From: Enterobacter kobei
GTDB lineage: Bacteria > Pseudomonadota > Gammaproteobacteria > Enterobacterales > Enterobacteriaceae
Length of the DNA: 64,000 bases
Direction of reading: 5' to 3'
Assembly: GCF_001729765.1 (NCBI RefSeq)
Contig: NZ_CP017181.1
Location: 2,666,001-2,730,000, forward strand
In this document: one piece after another, positions 19,859 to 29,566 of the stretch
How the letters are laid out: the number at the start of each line of letters is the position of its first letter
Position numbering within the stretch: position 1 is the stretch's first letter
The notes under the pieces: model-generated
Seen by the model: only the letters and a program-made list of their open reading frames with translations
What the model was told of the DNA's origin: nothing
Databases searched by the model: none
Position numbers and translations under genes: made by a program

Positions 19859-21265
19859 TTACTCATCCGGCAGCAGCTTCCAGCGCGGGTCGTCGTCAGG
19901 AATAGCGATCAGCGGCTGCACCACCGCAAGCGTGATCTCATTGGACGAGACGCGCTGGCCCTTCTCATCTTCCACTACCGCCGAAAGATGCCAGCGGTTT
20001 GTCGCGCCTTCTGCCTCATTCCAGGCAGGCATAATCACGCTCCAGCCGTCGCTGCTGTTACCCTTCCCGGGCGACGTCAGGCTCAGTGCCTGGGTATCGC
20101 CCTGCCAGTGGATCTGACGGATGCCGTGCGTGCTACGAATCTGTAGCTTCAGCATGACGGTTTCCCCCCCTTTCAGATCCCACGGCGGCGTTGCCAGCCA
20201 GACGGACAGCGTTTTACGCTGGCGGAACTCCATAATCGGAAGGCTGTTGCGCTCGGGGGAATCATAGCGGCTGCCACGCAGAGAACGCGTGGCCGCAACT
20301 TCACTGGCGGAGAGTTGCTTCACCAGCGGCACGCCAAAGCGGTAGTTAAGCTTCAGGCCGAGGTTATTCTGGCTTTCGCCGCTTTCACCCTGCTTATGCG
20401 CGGCGGTCAGCGTGACCAGCGGAACGGGGGTATAGTTAAGCCCAAGATTGACCGCCACCGGGTTGTGATAGCCGGTTCCGCTGTTGAAGAGATCAACGTT
20501 GTCGCCAAAATACTGCTCGACGCTGACGCTGGTGTTCAAGTGATGAAACCACGGCAGCCAGGCTTTGGCGGTGACATCATATCCCCGCGCCATTCGCTGT
20601 TCCTGAACATCAGATCTGTCGCGCCATCCGGCAAACGGCTGGTAATAGTTCGCTGACAGGCGCAGATTCTCCCCCCACACCTCGGCGCCCAGTCCGGCAC
20701 GCTGCAGGTTTTCGTCCAGCAGATTATCGTAGAAGGTGTTATAGCCCAGCAGCCATTTTCCGGCGACCCAGCGCTGGCCGATTCCGGCGTTACTGACCAG
20801 GCCATCCGTCTGCTGCGTCAGGCCAAGCTGGCTCCAGCTCAGGTAACGGTTGTTATCGTTCCAGGGGATAAACCAGCTCCCGCTGCTGCCGTTAAATTTG
20901 CCCTCGTTATCGACCAGTAAATTGACGCTGGCGTTCCCCCAGGGCGACAGCCAGGACTCAATCTGCTGGTTCACTTCGCCGCTCACCGCGTCGCGCACCT
21001 GACCAAAGGCAAACTGACGCGCCTGCTCGCCCGTTGTCAGGCCGTTGTCGGTCATACTGGCTTCACCAAAGGCTTTCGCCATTTCGGCCAGGTGCTTTTC
21101 CCCTTCCCCTGAGGGAGCAGCCATACCCAGGTCGGGCAGATTATCCCCGTTATTATCAAAAGGATTTTGTGCCTGCTGGATAAAGGAACGCGGCGCACCG
21201 TGAACGGCTCCGGCCGTAAGAAGGGGGAGTAAGAGCAGAAAACGAATGCGGGACGATACAACCAT
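19859..21265 (-). CDS. ychO: Inverse autotransporter / invasin-like protein YchO
   Basis: YchO is an intimin/invasin-family outer-membrane protein of uncertain role in adhesion. The 468-aa product has a signal peptide (about 1-23, ending AVHG), an N-terminal beta-barrel with the family's repeated aromatic strands (GKWLLGYNTFYDNLLDENLQ), and a C-terminal Ig-like region (about 360-460). I prefer the ATG at 21263-21265 over an adjacent upstream TTG. It lies convergent to narL, as a neighbour of nar in E. coli too. Confidence 0.9.
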   Translation of the reverse strand: MVVSSRIRFLLLLPLLTAGAVHGAPRSFIQQAQNPFDNNGDNLPDLGMAAPSGEGEKHLAEMAKAFGEASMTDNGLTTGEQARQFAFGQVRDAVSGEVNQQIESWLSPWGNASVNLLVDNEGKFNGSSGSWFIPWNDNNRYLSWSQLGLTQQTDGLVSNAGIGQRWVAGKWLLGYNTFYDNLLDENLQRAGLGAEVWGENLRLSANYYQPFAGWRDRSDVQEQRMARGYDVTAKAWLPWFHHLNTSVSVEQYFGDNVDLFNSGTGYHNPVAVNLGLNYTPVPLVTLTAAHKQGESGESQNNLGLKLNYRFGVPLVKQLSASEVAATRSLRGSRYDSPERNSLPIMEFRQRKTLSVWLATPPWDLKGGETVMLKLQIRSTHGIRQIHWQGDTQALSLTSPGKGNSSDGWSVIMPAWNEAEGATNRWHLSAVVEDEKGQRVSSNEITLAVVQPLIAIPDDDPRWKLLPDE

Positions 21266-21375
21266 CAACGTCGTAAAAAAGAACCTGTGTTTATGGATAA
21301 ACTCTTATTATGTTAACGCGATAAGCCTGGAAATGCAGTTCTGGCGGAAATTTCAGGATTATCCTGAAACTGATT

Positions 21376-21404
21376 GCCGGGTGGCGGCTACGCCACCCGA
21401 CGCG
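21376..21404. repeat. REP-type stem-loop after nasA and before ychO
   Basis: A perfect 9-bp stem CGGGTGGCG / CGCCACCCG with loop GCTA (21378-21399) lies 10 bp beyond the nasA stop. It resembles half a REP unit and could protect the nas mRNA 3' end. Confidence 0.7.
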
Positions 21405-21413
21405 CTTACACCA

Positions 21414-23891
21414 TCATCCAAACAGTCCTTTCAACTCCGAAACGCAGGAGCCACAGTTCGTGCCGCACCGTAACGTTGCCCCCAGCGCGGCGACGCTTTC
21501 GCACCCTCCGGCTATCGCCTCCCGAATCGCATTTTCTCCGACGCTGAAGCAGCTACAGATAATGCGTCCCGGATCCGCCGTCTCCTCCACACCCTGCCCG
21601 TTCAGCAGCGCATGACGCTCTGCAGGCGTCGTGGGGGGCGAGCGAAAAGCAGCGTCAATGATCGGGTGTACCAGATCCGGTAACGCGGTGCCTTCCCAGA
21701 AGCCGAGCATCAGCTGACCTTCATGCCAGGCAAGCGCACTACTGCGTTCGCCGGTTTGAGCAACCTGTAACTGCCAGCCCCGGCTGCTGGCGTAGTTCAT
21801 GACCCACGACAGCAACGGTTTATCTCCTGATACCGTCAGATGCGAGGCTTTACGCCACCAGTGAACCCAGGATGGTAACGCCGGCTGTTCGTGGGTATAG
21901 AGCACCCCTTGCCAGGCGGGCAGCCAGGGCATGATCCGAACGGCGGTTTGTTTGCTCTCCGGCTGGCCAGACGCCGGATCGCAGCGCCCTTCCACCAGCG
22001 CATTCACCTTTCCCTGACGGGCAAACACGGCGTTCCAGTGCATCGGGGCAAACGCCTCGCCTTGCCGGATGCCGCGGTTGACTCGCACTCTGGCGACCAT
22101 CACGCCGCGCGGCGAACTGATCCGCGCCAGCTGGCCATCACACAACGAGAACCGCACGGCATCGCTGGCGCAGACCTCAACAAACGGCTCCGCGATATGC
22201 TGCATCAGCCGGGACACATACCCCGTCCGGGTCATGGTGTGCCATTGATCGCGGATGCGTCCGGTATTGAGGATCACCGGGTACAGCGTGCTGACCGCCG
22301 CACCGTGCTGGACCGGATCGACCGGCACCAGGTTTCGGCGCGGAAAATCCCCCGTTGACCACTGATACGGCTCCAGCCGCTCCCACGCTTCGCGGGTAAG
22401 TTCAGCCAGGTCATGCAGGTTCAATGCCCGCGTGCCGTCATTTTCAAAGGCCGTCAGCGCCGCGTGCTCGCAAAAAATCTCGTGCGGATGTTGCCAGGCA
22501 AAGGCGTCGCCGTGCCCCAGCCGTTTTGCAATCTGCGCGACGATCCACCAGTCCGGTTTTGCCTCTCCCGGGGCAGGCAGAAAGGCGCGCTGGCGCGAAA
22601 TACGCCGCTCGGAATTGGTCACAGTGCCGTCCTTCTCCCCCCAGGCCAGCGCCGGAAAACGGATATGGGCGAACCGGCTGGTGTCGGTATCGTTCATGAC
22701 CTCAGAAACAATCACCAGCGGGCAGCCTGCCAGCGCCTGACATACGGCGTGACTGTCCGGCAGCGAGACCGCTGGGTTGGTGCCCATGATCCACACCGCC
22801 TTCACTTCGCCACGGGCAATGGCATCGAACAGTTCAACCGCCATCAGGCCTGGCGTCTGCGCCAGCCTTTCCGTTCCCCAGAAACGCGCCACCCGCGAAA
22901 GGTCGTCCGGTTCAAAGTTCATGTGCGCCGCCAGCTGATTTGCCAGCCCGCCCACTTCCCGTCCGCCCATGGCGTTTGGCTGTCCGGTCAGCGAAAACGG
23001 ACCGCAGCCCGGGCGGTTGAATTTTCCGCTGGCAAGATGGACGTTGATGATGGCGTTACACTTGTCGCTACCGCTCGATGACTGGTTGATCCCCATGGTG
23101 TAGAGCGTGATCGCGCGTGGCGCGGTGACAAACCAGTCATAAAACACACCAATATCCTGCACAGGAAGGTCGCAAAACGCCGCCACGCGGGCCATCGGCC
23201 ACGCGTCGGTTCCCTGGATCACATTGAGCAACCCCACAAACAGCCCCGCATCGCTGCCGGGTTTTAGCGCCAGATGCAGGTCAGCGATATCACAGGTAGC
23301 CGTTTCACGCGGGTCAATCACCACCACCTTCATCTGCGGATTGGTTTGCTTTGCCTGCACCAGCCGCTGGTACAGAACGGGGTGCGTCCAGGCGGCATTC
23401 GAGCCCACCAGTACCACCAGATCGCTGTTCTCCACGTCCTCGTAACTGCACGGCACCACGTCCTCACCGAAGGCACGTTTATAACCCACCACCGCTGACG
23501 ACATGCAGAGCCGGGAGTTGGTATCAATGTTCGCCGCCCCGATGAACCCCTTCATCAGCTTGTTAGCGGCGTAGTAATCCTCGGTTAACAGCTGGCCGGA
23601 CGCGTAGAACGCCACCGCCTGCGGCCCCCATGTGTCGATAATGTGCTGGAGCCGTTCACCTGCCGCCCCCAGTGCCTGCGTCCAGTCCACCTCATGACCG
23701 TCGAGGACCGGGCGCAAAAGCCGCCCCTGTAAATCGGTTGTCTCCCCCAGGGCGGCCCCTTTCACGCACAGGCGACCAAAATTCGCCGGATGGGTTTCAT
23801 CTCCCCGAACGCTGACCACGCCGCCTTCCAAGCGGGCGACCACGCCGCAGCCCACCCCGCAGTAGGGGCATGTTGTCCGGGTTTCTGTCAT
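21414..23891 (-). CDS. nasA: Assimilatory nitrate reductase catalytic subunit NasA
   Basis: NasA reduces nitrate to nitrite in the cytoplasm for nitrogen assimilation. The 825-aa product has an N-terminal [4Fe-4S] motif (CPYCGVGC, residues 9-16, with a further Cys in RLCVKG). The molybdopterin oxidoreductase domains follow, and a C-terminal BFD-like [2Fe-2S] domain (CSCFSVGENAI ... CGTNCGSC) ends the protein, as in Klebsiella NasA. It is last in the nas operon and overlaps the NasCB gene by 4 bp (ATGA). Confidence 0.94.
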   Translation of the reverse strand: MTETRTTCPYCGVGCGVVARLEGGVVSVRGDETHPANFGRLCVKGAALGETTDLQGRLLRPVLDGHEVDWTQALGAAGERLQHIIDTWGPQAVAFYASGQLLTEDYYAANKLMKGFIGAANIDTNSRLCMSSAVVGYKRAFGEDVVPCSYEDVENSDLVVLVGSNAAWTHPVLYQRLVQAKQTNPQMKVVVIDPRETATCDIADLHLALKPGSDAGLFVGLLNVIQGTDAWPMARVAAFCDLPVQDIGVFYDWFVTAPRAITLYTMGINQSSSGSDKCNAIINVHLASGKFNRPGCGPFSLTGQPNAMGGREVGGLANQLAAHMNFEPDDLSRVARFWGTERLAQTPGLMAVELFDAIARGEVKAVWIMGTNPAVSLPDSHAVCQALAGCPLVIVSEVMNDTDTSRFAHIRFPALAWGEKDGTVTNSERRISRQRAFLPAPGEAKPDWWIVAQIAKRLGHGDAFAWQHPHEIFCEHAALTAFENDGTRALNLHDLAELTREAWERLEPYQWSTGDFPRRNLVPVDPVQHGAAVSTLYPVILNTGRIRDQWHTMTRTGYVSRLMQHIAEPFVEVCASDAVRFSLCDGQLARISSPRGVMVARVRVNRGIRQGEAFAPMHWNAVFARQGKVNALVEGRCDPASGQPESKQTAVRIMPWLPAWQGVLYTHEQPALPSWVHWWRKASHLTVSGDKPLLSWVMNYASSRGWQLQVAQTGERSSALAWHEGQLMLGFWEGTALPDLVHPIIDAAFRSPPTTPAERHALLNGQGVEETADPGRIICSCFSVGENAIREAIAGGCESVAALGATLRCGTNCGSCVSELKGLFG

Positions 23892-26800
23892 GAAGCCTCC
23901 GCACGCATGACCAGGGCATCGTTACCGACCCACACTTTGCCGTTTTCAATTTTCACCGGCCAGGCGCGTACCGCAGGCTCACCATTTTCAACCTGACAGC
24001 CATCGCGCAGACGAATGCGCTGTTTATAAAGCGGAGAGATCACCACCGGCTCCCCCGCCGCATCGCCAAGAATGCCGCGAGAAAGCACGTTCGCACGGCT
24101 TCCTGGCTCCAGGTCGTCGAGGGCATAAACGGTTTTGCCAAAGCGGAACAGCGCAATCGCATTGTGACCAAGACGCGCGCCAATGCCCGCCTGTTCGGGG
24201 ATATCCTCGATACCGCAGATTTCCTGCCAGCGTTTGCCTTGCTCTGCGGCAGTGTCGTTCACAGCGGTGCGGAACAGCGCCAGACGGTTGGGATCGTTGA
24301 GCGTGGTCTGCCATTCGCACTGGTAGGTTTCTACCACCCGGGCCATCTCCTGCTCCAGTTCGTCGGCAATACCCAGACTGTCCTCGAGGATCACCTCGCG
24401 CAGATAGTCGAGGCCGCCTTCCAGGTTGTCCATCCAGGTGCTGGTGCGCTGCAGGCGATCCGCCGTGCGGATGTAGAACATCAGGAACCGGTCAACGGTA
24501 CGGATCAGCGTTTCATCGTCCAGATCGCTGGCGAAAAGATCCGCATGGCGCGGCTTCATGCCGCCGTTGCCGCACAGGTAGAGGTTCCAGCCTTTATCGG
24601 TGGCAATGACGCCCACGTCTTTGCTCTGCGCCTCGGCACACTCGCGGGTACAGCCGGAAACCGCCATTTTGATTTTGTGCGGCGCGCGCAGGCCTTTGTA
24701 ACGGTGCTCCAGTTTGACCGCGAGGCCGGTGGAGTCCTGCACGCCATAGCGGCACCAGGTCGACCCAACGCAGGATTTCACCGTGCGCAGAGATTTCCCG
24801 TAAGCGTGGCCGGTCTCAAATCCGGCTTCCACCAGCGCCTGCCAGATCTCCGGTAGCTGTTCCAGAGTGGCGCCAAAGAGGTCAATACGCTGCCCGCCAG
24901 TGATTTTGCTGTAAAGGCTATAGCGCTTTGCAATCTGGCCGATGGCGATCAGCCCGTCGGCGGTCACTTCCCCGGCGGGCATACGCGGCACGATGGAATA
25001 GGTTCCGTCCTTCTGAATATTGGCAAAGTAACGGTCGTTGGTGTCCTGCAGCGGCAGATGCGCCGGTTTAAGCAGATACTCGTTCCAGCAGGAAGCCAGC
25101 ACGGACCCGACCAGCGGCTTACAGATTTCGCACCCGTGTCCCTGACCGTAGCGGCTGATGAGCTGGTCAAAGGTGCGGATATGGTTGACGCGCACCAGGT
25201 GGTAAATTTCCTGGCGTGACCAGGGGAAGTGTTCACAGATATCCTTTTTCACCTCCACGCCCTGTTCAGCTAGCTGAAACTCCATCACCTGCTTCACCAG
25301 CGCACTACAGCCCCCGCAACCGGTCGCCGCTTTAGTGCACTGTTTGATGGCACCGATATCCGTTGCGCCCGCGCTCACGGCCTGGCAAATATCGCCCTTG
25401 CTGACGTTATGACACGAACAGATCTGCGCACTTTCCGGCAGCGCCGCCACGCCCAGCGCTTTTGGCGCGCTGCCTGAGGATGCGGGTAATATCAGGGTTT
25501 CCGGCGCTTTCGGCAGGCTGATTCCATTGAGCATCATCTGCACCAGCGTGGCGTATTCGCTGGCATCACCCACCAGCACGCCGCCGAGCAGCGTTTTGCT
25601 GTCGTGGCTGACCACGATTTTCTTGTAGATTTGCTGCGGGCCGTGCGTCCACTGGTAGCTCAGCGCCCCCGGCGTGCGCCCGTGAGCGTCGCCAAACGAC
25701 GCCACATCCACGCCCAGCAGCTTGAGTTTGGTGCTCATATCCGCGCCGGTGAAGGTTTTATCCTCCCCTGCCAGCGCGGCGGCGGCCACGCGTGCCATCT
25801 GGTAGCCCGGGGCAACCAGTCCAAAGATTTCCCCTTCCCACAACGCGCATTCGCCAATGGCAAACACGTCACGGTCGGAAGTCTGGCAGCCATCGTCAAT
25901 GCAGATCCCGCCGCGCTCGCCGATAGCCAGCCCGCTGCTGCGCGCCAGCGCGTCCTGCGGACGGATACCGGCAGAAAAGACCACCAGGTCCGTTTCCAGC
26001 GCTTCGCCATCGGCAGAGCGCAGCACCAGCCCGTCATCCGTCGACGCAATTTCCGTAGTGGCTTTAGCGGTGTGAACGCCCACGCCCAGCGCCTCGATTT
26101 TCTTGCGCAGCATCGACGCGCCGTCGTTATCGAGCTGAACCGCCATCAGATTGGGCGCAAACTCCACCACGTGAGTATCGAGCCCGAGTTGTTTCAGGGC
26201 GTTTGCTGCCTCCAGCCCCAGCAGCCCGCCGCCGATGACGACCCCGCGACGCGCACCCGCCGCATGGGCCGCAATGTTGTCGAGATCGTCGAGCGTGCGG
26301 TAGACAAAACAGCCCGGCAGATCGTTACCCGGTACCGGCGGGACAAACGGGTATGAGCCGGTCGCCAGCACCAGTTTATCCCAGTGCGTTTCATGCCCAC
26401 TGGCGGTACGCACCACGCGCGCGTCGCGGTCAATGGCGACAATCTGCTGCGACAGGCGCAGCTCAATGCCGTTATCAGCAAAAAAATCCCCTGCCACCAG
26501 CGAGAGCGAATCCGCACTGCGGCCGCCAAAATACTCGGACAGATGCACGCGGTCATAGGCGGCATAGCGCTCTTCACCAAAGACCACGATCTGATACTGC
26601 TGATGTAAGTTGCGGTTAACGCAATCTTCGAGAAAATGATGGCCGACCATACCGTGCCCAACCACCACCAGAGTAGGTTTTGTCATAGCGTTCTGTCCTG
26701 CAACCTGCGGTTGCGTAGTGAATCGATCGAACAGCCAGTCCGCGTGTGCGGGCGCAGCCGTTGCCCGTAAATCGGTAAATGTCGCCGCGTTGCGGCAATC

Positions 26801-27874
26801 TCCCATCAGCAGCACGCCAGCCAGCGTCCCCTGATGGATCAGTAAGCGACGATAGTGACGCGTCAGCGGATCCCATGAACGCCAGACCACGTCGCCCTCC
26901 TGCTCCGCCGCGCGACCCAGGCTGAACAGCTCCACGCCGGTCACCTTGAGGCGCACACCGTTGTCGGTGAGGGTAAATGGCGCAGTGGTGTCGCCCGCCA
27001 GCCGTGCGGCGAGGATATCGGCCTGCGCCAGACAGGGGGCGACCAGGCCAAACGTCTGGCCATCAATTTCGCAGCACTCGCCAATGGCATAGATGTCCGG
27101 CGCGGAGGTCTGCATCTGGTGATTCACCACAATCCCGCGCGCGCAATGAAGGCCGCTGGCCTTTGCCAGGTCAATGTTGGGCTGCACGCCGGTCGCCAGC
27201 ACCACGCGCGCCGCAGCAATACTGCGTCCATTGAGCAACGTCACGGTATTGTCGTTAATTGCCGAGATGCCGGAGGCAAGCTCACAGCGCACGCCCCGTT
27301 CCGCCAGCGCCTCCTCCAGCAGCGCGCCAGCCTGTTGATCCAGCTGTTGTTCCATCAGCCACGGACCGCGATGAACGAGCGTGACGTTGTCACCTGAGCG
27401 TGCCAGTGCTGCCGCAGTCTCAACCCCAAGCACGCCGCCCCCCAGCACCACCGCCGGACCGGAAACTGCCTGAATGGCGCAGGTATCCTCCAGGGTGCGG
27501 AACGTGAACACCTGGGGCGCATCACCGCCGGGGATCGGCGGAACAAAAGGCGTTGAACCGGTGGCAAATACCAGGGCATCCCAGCCCAGCGTGCGGGTGG
27601 CGGTTCGCACTTCCCGTGAGGCCACGTCCACGGCAAGCGCCCTTTCGCTCCGCAGCACCGTAACGCCACGTACCCGGTACCAGTCCTCATCCTGAAGACA
27701 GATATCCGCTGCCGCTTTCTCGCCCCCCAGCACCGGCGAAAGCTGAATGCGGTTATAGGCATGCTCAGGCTCATCACCGACGACGGTGATAGCAAAACGA
27801 CCCGAGGCCCGCCCGGTTAGCCCGTCAATCAGCCGGGTGGCCGCCATTCCATTCCCGATAATGACCAGTCGCAT
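23888..27874 (-). CDS. nasB: NasC-NasB fusion: FAD/NADH oxidoreductase plus assimilatory nitrite reductase
   Basis: A single 1328-aa frame begins at ATG 27874 (MRLVIIGNGMAATRLI) behind GAGGGGG. Residues 1-396 form an FAD/NAD(P) oxidoreductase equivalent to NasC, the electron donor to NasA. Residues 397-1328 are a full NADH nitrite reductase: a second FAD/NAD(P) module (VVVGHGMVGHHF), BFD [2Fe-2S] (CSCHNV ... CTKAATGCGGC), siroheme/[4Fe-4S] cysteines (CVGSTWC, CTREC) and a C-terminal NirD-like Rieske fold lacking Cys/His ligands. Klebsiella nasC and nasB were described as separate genes. Here no stop separates them, but an ATG at 26684-26686 with AGGACAG upstream could start NasB alone. Confidence 0.9.
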   Translation of the reverse strand: MRLVIIGNGMAATRLIDGLTGRASGRFAITVVGDEPEHAYNRIQLSPVLGGEKAAADICLQDEDWYRVRGVTVLRSERALAVDVASREVRTATRTLGWDALVFATGSTPFVPPIPGGDAPQVFTFRTLEDTCAIQAVSGPAVVLGGGVLGVETAAALARSGDNVTLVHRGPWLMEQQLDQQAGALLEEALAERGVRCELASGISAINDNTVTLLNGRSIAAARVVLATGVQPNIDLAKASGLHCARGIVVNHQMQTSAPDIYAIGECCEIDGQTFGLVAPCLAQADILAARLAGDTTAPFTLTDNGVRLKVTGVELFSLGRAAEQEGDVVWRSWDPLTRHYRRLLIHQGTLAGVLLMGDCRNAATFTDLRATAAPAHADWLFDRFTTQPQVAGQNAMTKPTLVVVGHGMVGHHFLEDCVNRNLHQQYQIVVFGEERYAAYDRVHLSEYFGGRSADSLSLVAGDFFADNGIELRLSQQIVAIDRDARVVRTASGHETHWDKLVLATGSYPFVPPVPGNDLPGCFVYRTLDDLDNIAAHAAGARRGVVIGGGLLGLEAANALKQLGLDTHVVEFAPNLMAVQLDNDGASMLRKKIEALGVGVHTAKATTEIASTDDGLVLRSADGEALETDLVVFSAGIRPQDALARSSGLAIGERGGICIDDGCQTSDRDVFAIGECALWEGEIFGLVAPGYQMARVAAAALAGEDKTFTGADMSTKLKLLGVDVASFGDAHGRTPGALSYQWTHGPQQIYKKIVVSHDSKTLLGGVLVGDASEYATLVQMMLNGISLPKAPETLILPASSGSAPKALGVAALPESAQICSCHNVSKGDICQAVSAGATDIGAIKQCTKAATGCGGCSALVKQVMEFQLAEQGVEVKKDICEHFPWSRQEIYHLVRVNHIRTFDQLISRYGQGHGCEICKPLVGSVLASCWNEYLLKPAHLPLQDTNDRYFANIQKDGTYSIVPRMPAGEVTADGLIAIGQIAKRYSLYSKITGGQRIDLFGATLEQLPEIWQALVEAGFETGHAYGKSLRTVKSCVGSTWCRYGVQDSTGLAVKLEHRYKGLRAPHKIKMAVSGCTRECAEAQSKDVGVIATDKGWNLYLCGNGGMKPRHADLFASDLDDETLIRTVDRFLMFYIRTADRLQRTSTWMDNLEGGLDYLREVILEDSLGIADELEQEMARVVETYQCEWQTTLNDPNRLALFRTAVNDTAAEQGKRWQEICGIEDIPEQAGIGARLGHNAIALFRFGKTVYALDDLEPGSRANVLSRGILGDAAGEPVVISPLYKQRIRLRDGCQVENGEPAVRAWPVKIENGKVWVGNDALVMRAEAS

Positions 27875-27887
27875 CAAAGCCCCCTCG

Positions 27888-28676
27888 TTACGCCGCTTTC
27901 GGCTGTTTTTCGTAGAGGAAATGGAGGATCTGCTGACGCATGTGGTGGTAGCGGCTGTCGTCCGCCAGCTGAACCCGGTTGCGCGGACGCGGCAGATCAA
28001 CGCGCAGGATCTCTCCGACGGTCGCCGCCGGGCCGTTGGTCATCATCAGCACGCGATCGGAAAGCAGCACTGCCTCATCTACGTCGTGGGTAATCAGCAC
28101 GATAGTGGTGTTCAATGCCTGCTGGATCTGCATCACCGAGTCCTGCAGATGGGCTCGCGTCAGCGCATCCAGCGCGCCGAACGGTTCATCCATCAGCAGC
28201 ACTTTTGGCTTCATCGCCAGCGCGCGGGCGATGCCCACGCGCTGCTTCATGCCGCCGGAGATCTCCCCCGGGCGCTTATGCAAGGCATGCCCCATCTGCA
28301 CGCGGTCGAGGTTGTGCTCGATCCACGCTTTACGCTCAGACTTGCTCATGGTGTGACGGAACACCTGATCCACCGCCAGGGCGACGTTGTCAAAGCAGGT
28401 GAGCCATGGCAGCAGGGAATGGTTCTGAAACACCACCGCGCGCTCGGGACCCGGCCCGGCAATTTCGCGGTTGTCGCAGATAAGCCCACCTTCCGTCGGC
28501 AGCGTAATGCCGGCAATAAGGTTCAGCAGCGTCGATTTGCCGCAGCCGGAGTGGCCGATCAAACTGACGGTTTCGCCCTCGTGAATATCAAACGAAACGT
28601 TTTGCAGCGCCAGAAACTCGCCGCTGGCAGTAGAAAAGCGCTGGCTCACGCCCTGGACCTGAATTAATGGTTTCAT
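27888..28676 (-). CDS. nasD: Nitrate ABC transporter ATPase NasD
   Basis: This is the ATPase that drives nitrate uptake with NasE and NasF. The 262-aa product has Walker A GHSGCGKST, the signature SGGMKQR, Walker B VLLMDEPF and the H-loop ITHD. It belongs to the NrtD/SsuB/TauB group of ABC ATPases, and the surrounding nas genes fix its role. The next gene starts 13 bp downstream. Confidence 0.92.
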   Translation of the reverse strand: MKPLIQVQGVSQRFSTASGEFLALQNVSFDIHEGETVSLIGHSGCGKSTLLNLIAGITLPTEGGLICDNREIAGPGPERAVVFQNHSLLPWLTCFDNVALAVDQVFRHTMSKSERKAWIEHNLDRVQMGHALHKRPGEISGGMKQRVGIARALAMKPKVLLMDEPFGALDALTRAHLQDSVMQIQQALNTTIVLITHDVDEAVLLSDRVLMMTNGPAATVGEILRVDLPRPRNRVQLADDSRYHHMRQQILHFLYEKQPKAA

Positions 28677-28685
28677 CTTCGCTCC

Positions 28686-29564
28686 TTATTTTTCCTGCCA
28701 GCTAAAGCGACGGGCAATCAGCATCAGCCCCTGCTCCAGCAGCAACCCGACCACGCCAATAATGACGATGGCGATGAGAATGTTTTCGACGTTGAGGTTG
28801 TTCCACTCGTTCCAGATCCAGAAGCCGATGCCTAAGCCTCCGGTGAGCATCTCGGCGGCGACAATCACCAGCCAGGCAATACCGATGGAGAGGCGTACCC
28901 CGGTCAGCACCGCAGGCAGCACGGCAGGAAAGAGAATGCGGCGCATGATGGTCCACTCAGAGAGTTGCAGTACCCGGGCGACGTTGAGGTAGTCCTGTGG
29001 AATACGGCGCACCCCTTCCGCGGTGTTGATGACCATCGGCCAGATGGAGCAGATAAATATGGTCCAGCTTGATGCTGGCTCCGCTTTCTGGAACAGCAGC
29101 AGGCCGATGGGCAGCCAGGCCAGCGGGCTAACCGGCCGCAGGAGGGCAATTAGCGGGTTGAACATGCGCGAGAAAAAGGTGAAGCGGCCAATCAGAAAGC
29201 CCAGCGGAATCCCCGCCAGCGCTGCCAGACCAAAGCCGATGGCGACGCGCTGCAGTGACGCAAGCACGTTCCAGCCTATGCCCATATCGTTTGGCCCGTC
29301 GCGATAAAACGGATCGGCGAACAGGGTTATGGCCGAGTCGAGCGTGCTGAGCGGCGTCGGGAAGCCTTTGCTGTTTATCGCCGCCAGTTGCCAGAGCACC
29401 ACCAGCAGCCCCAGCCCCAGAAACGCCGGAATGACGCGCTGTAAAACATCATTCATTCGACGCGCCAACGCAGGCGTACGACGACGAACCTGTAACGGTG
29501 GCAGGACAATCACCTCCCCGCTCTCAGGCTTCTCTTGTGGTTTTGTGTTTTGCAGATGCGGCAT
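28686..29564 (-). CDS. nasE: Nitrate ABC transporter permease NasE
   Basis: This is the inner-membrane permease of the nitrate uptake system. The 292-aa product has a hydrophilic N-terminus (about 1-40), then about six helices. The binding-protein-dependent transport signature near residues 190-215 is EGVRRIPQDYLNVARVLQLS. Spacing to nasF (2 bp) and nasD (9 bp) shows a tight operon. Confidence 0.92.
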   Translation of the reverse strand: MPHLQNTKPQEKPESGEVIVLPPLQVRRRTPALARRMNDVLQRVIPAFLGLGLLVVLWQLAAINSKGFPTPLSTLDSAITLFADPFYRDGPNDMGIGWNVLASLQRVAIGFGLAALAGIPLGFLIGRFTFFSRMFNPLIALLRPVSPLAWLPIGLLLFQKAEPASSWTIFICSIWPMVINTAEGVRRIPQDYLNVARVLQLSEWTIMRRILFPAVLPAVLTGVRLSIGIAWLVIVAAEMLTGGLGIGFWIWNEWNNLNVENILIAIVIIGVVGLLLEQGLMLIARRFSWQEK

Positions 29565-29566
29565 AA

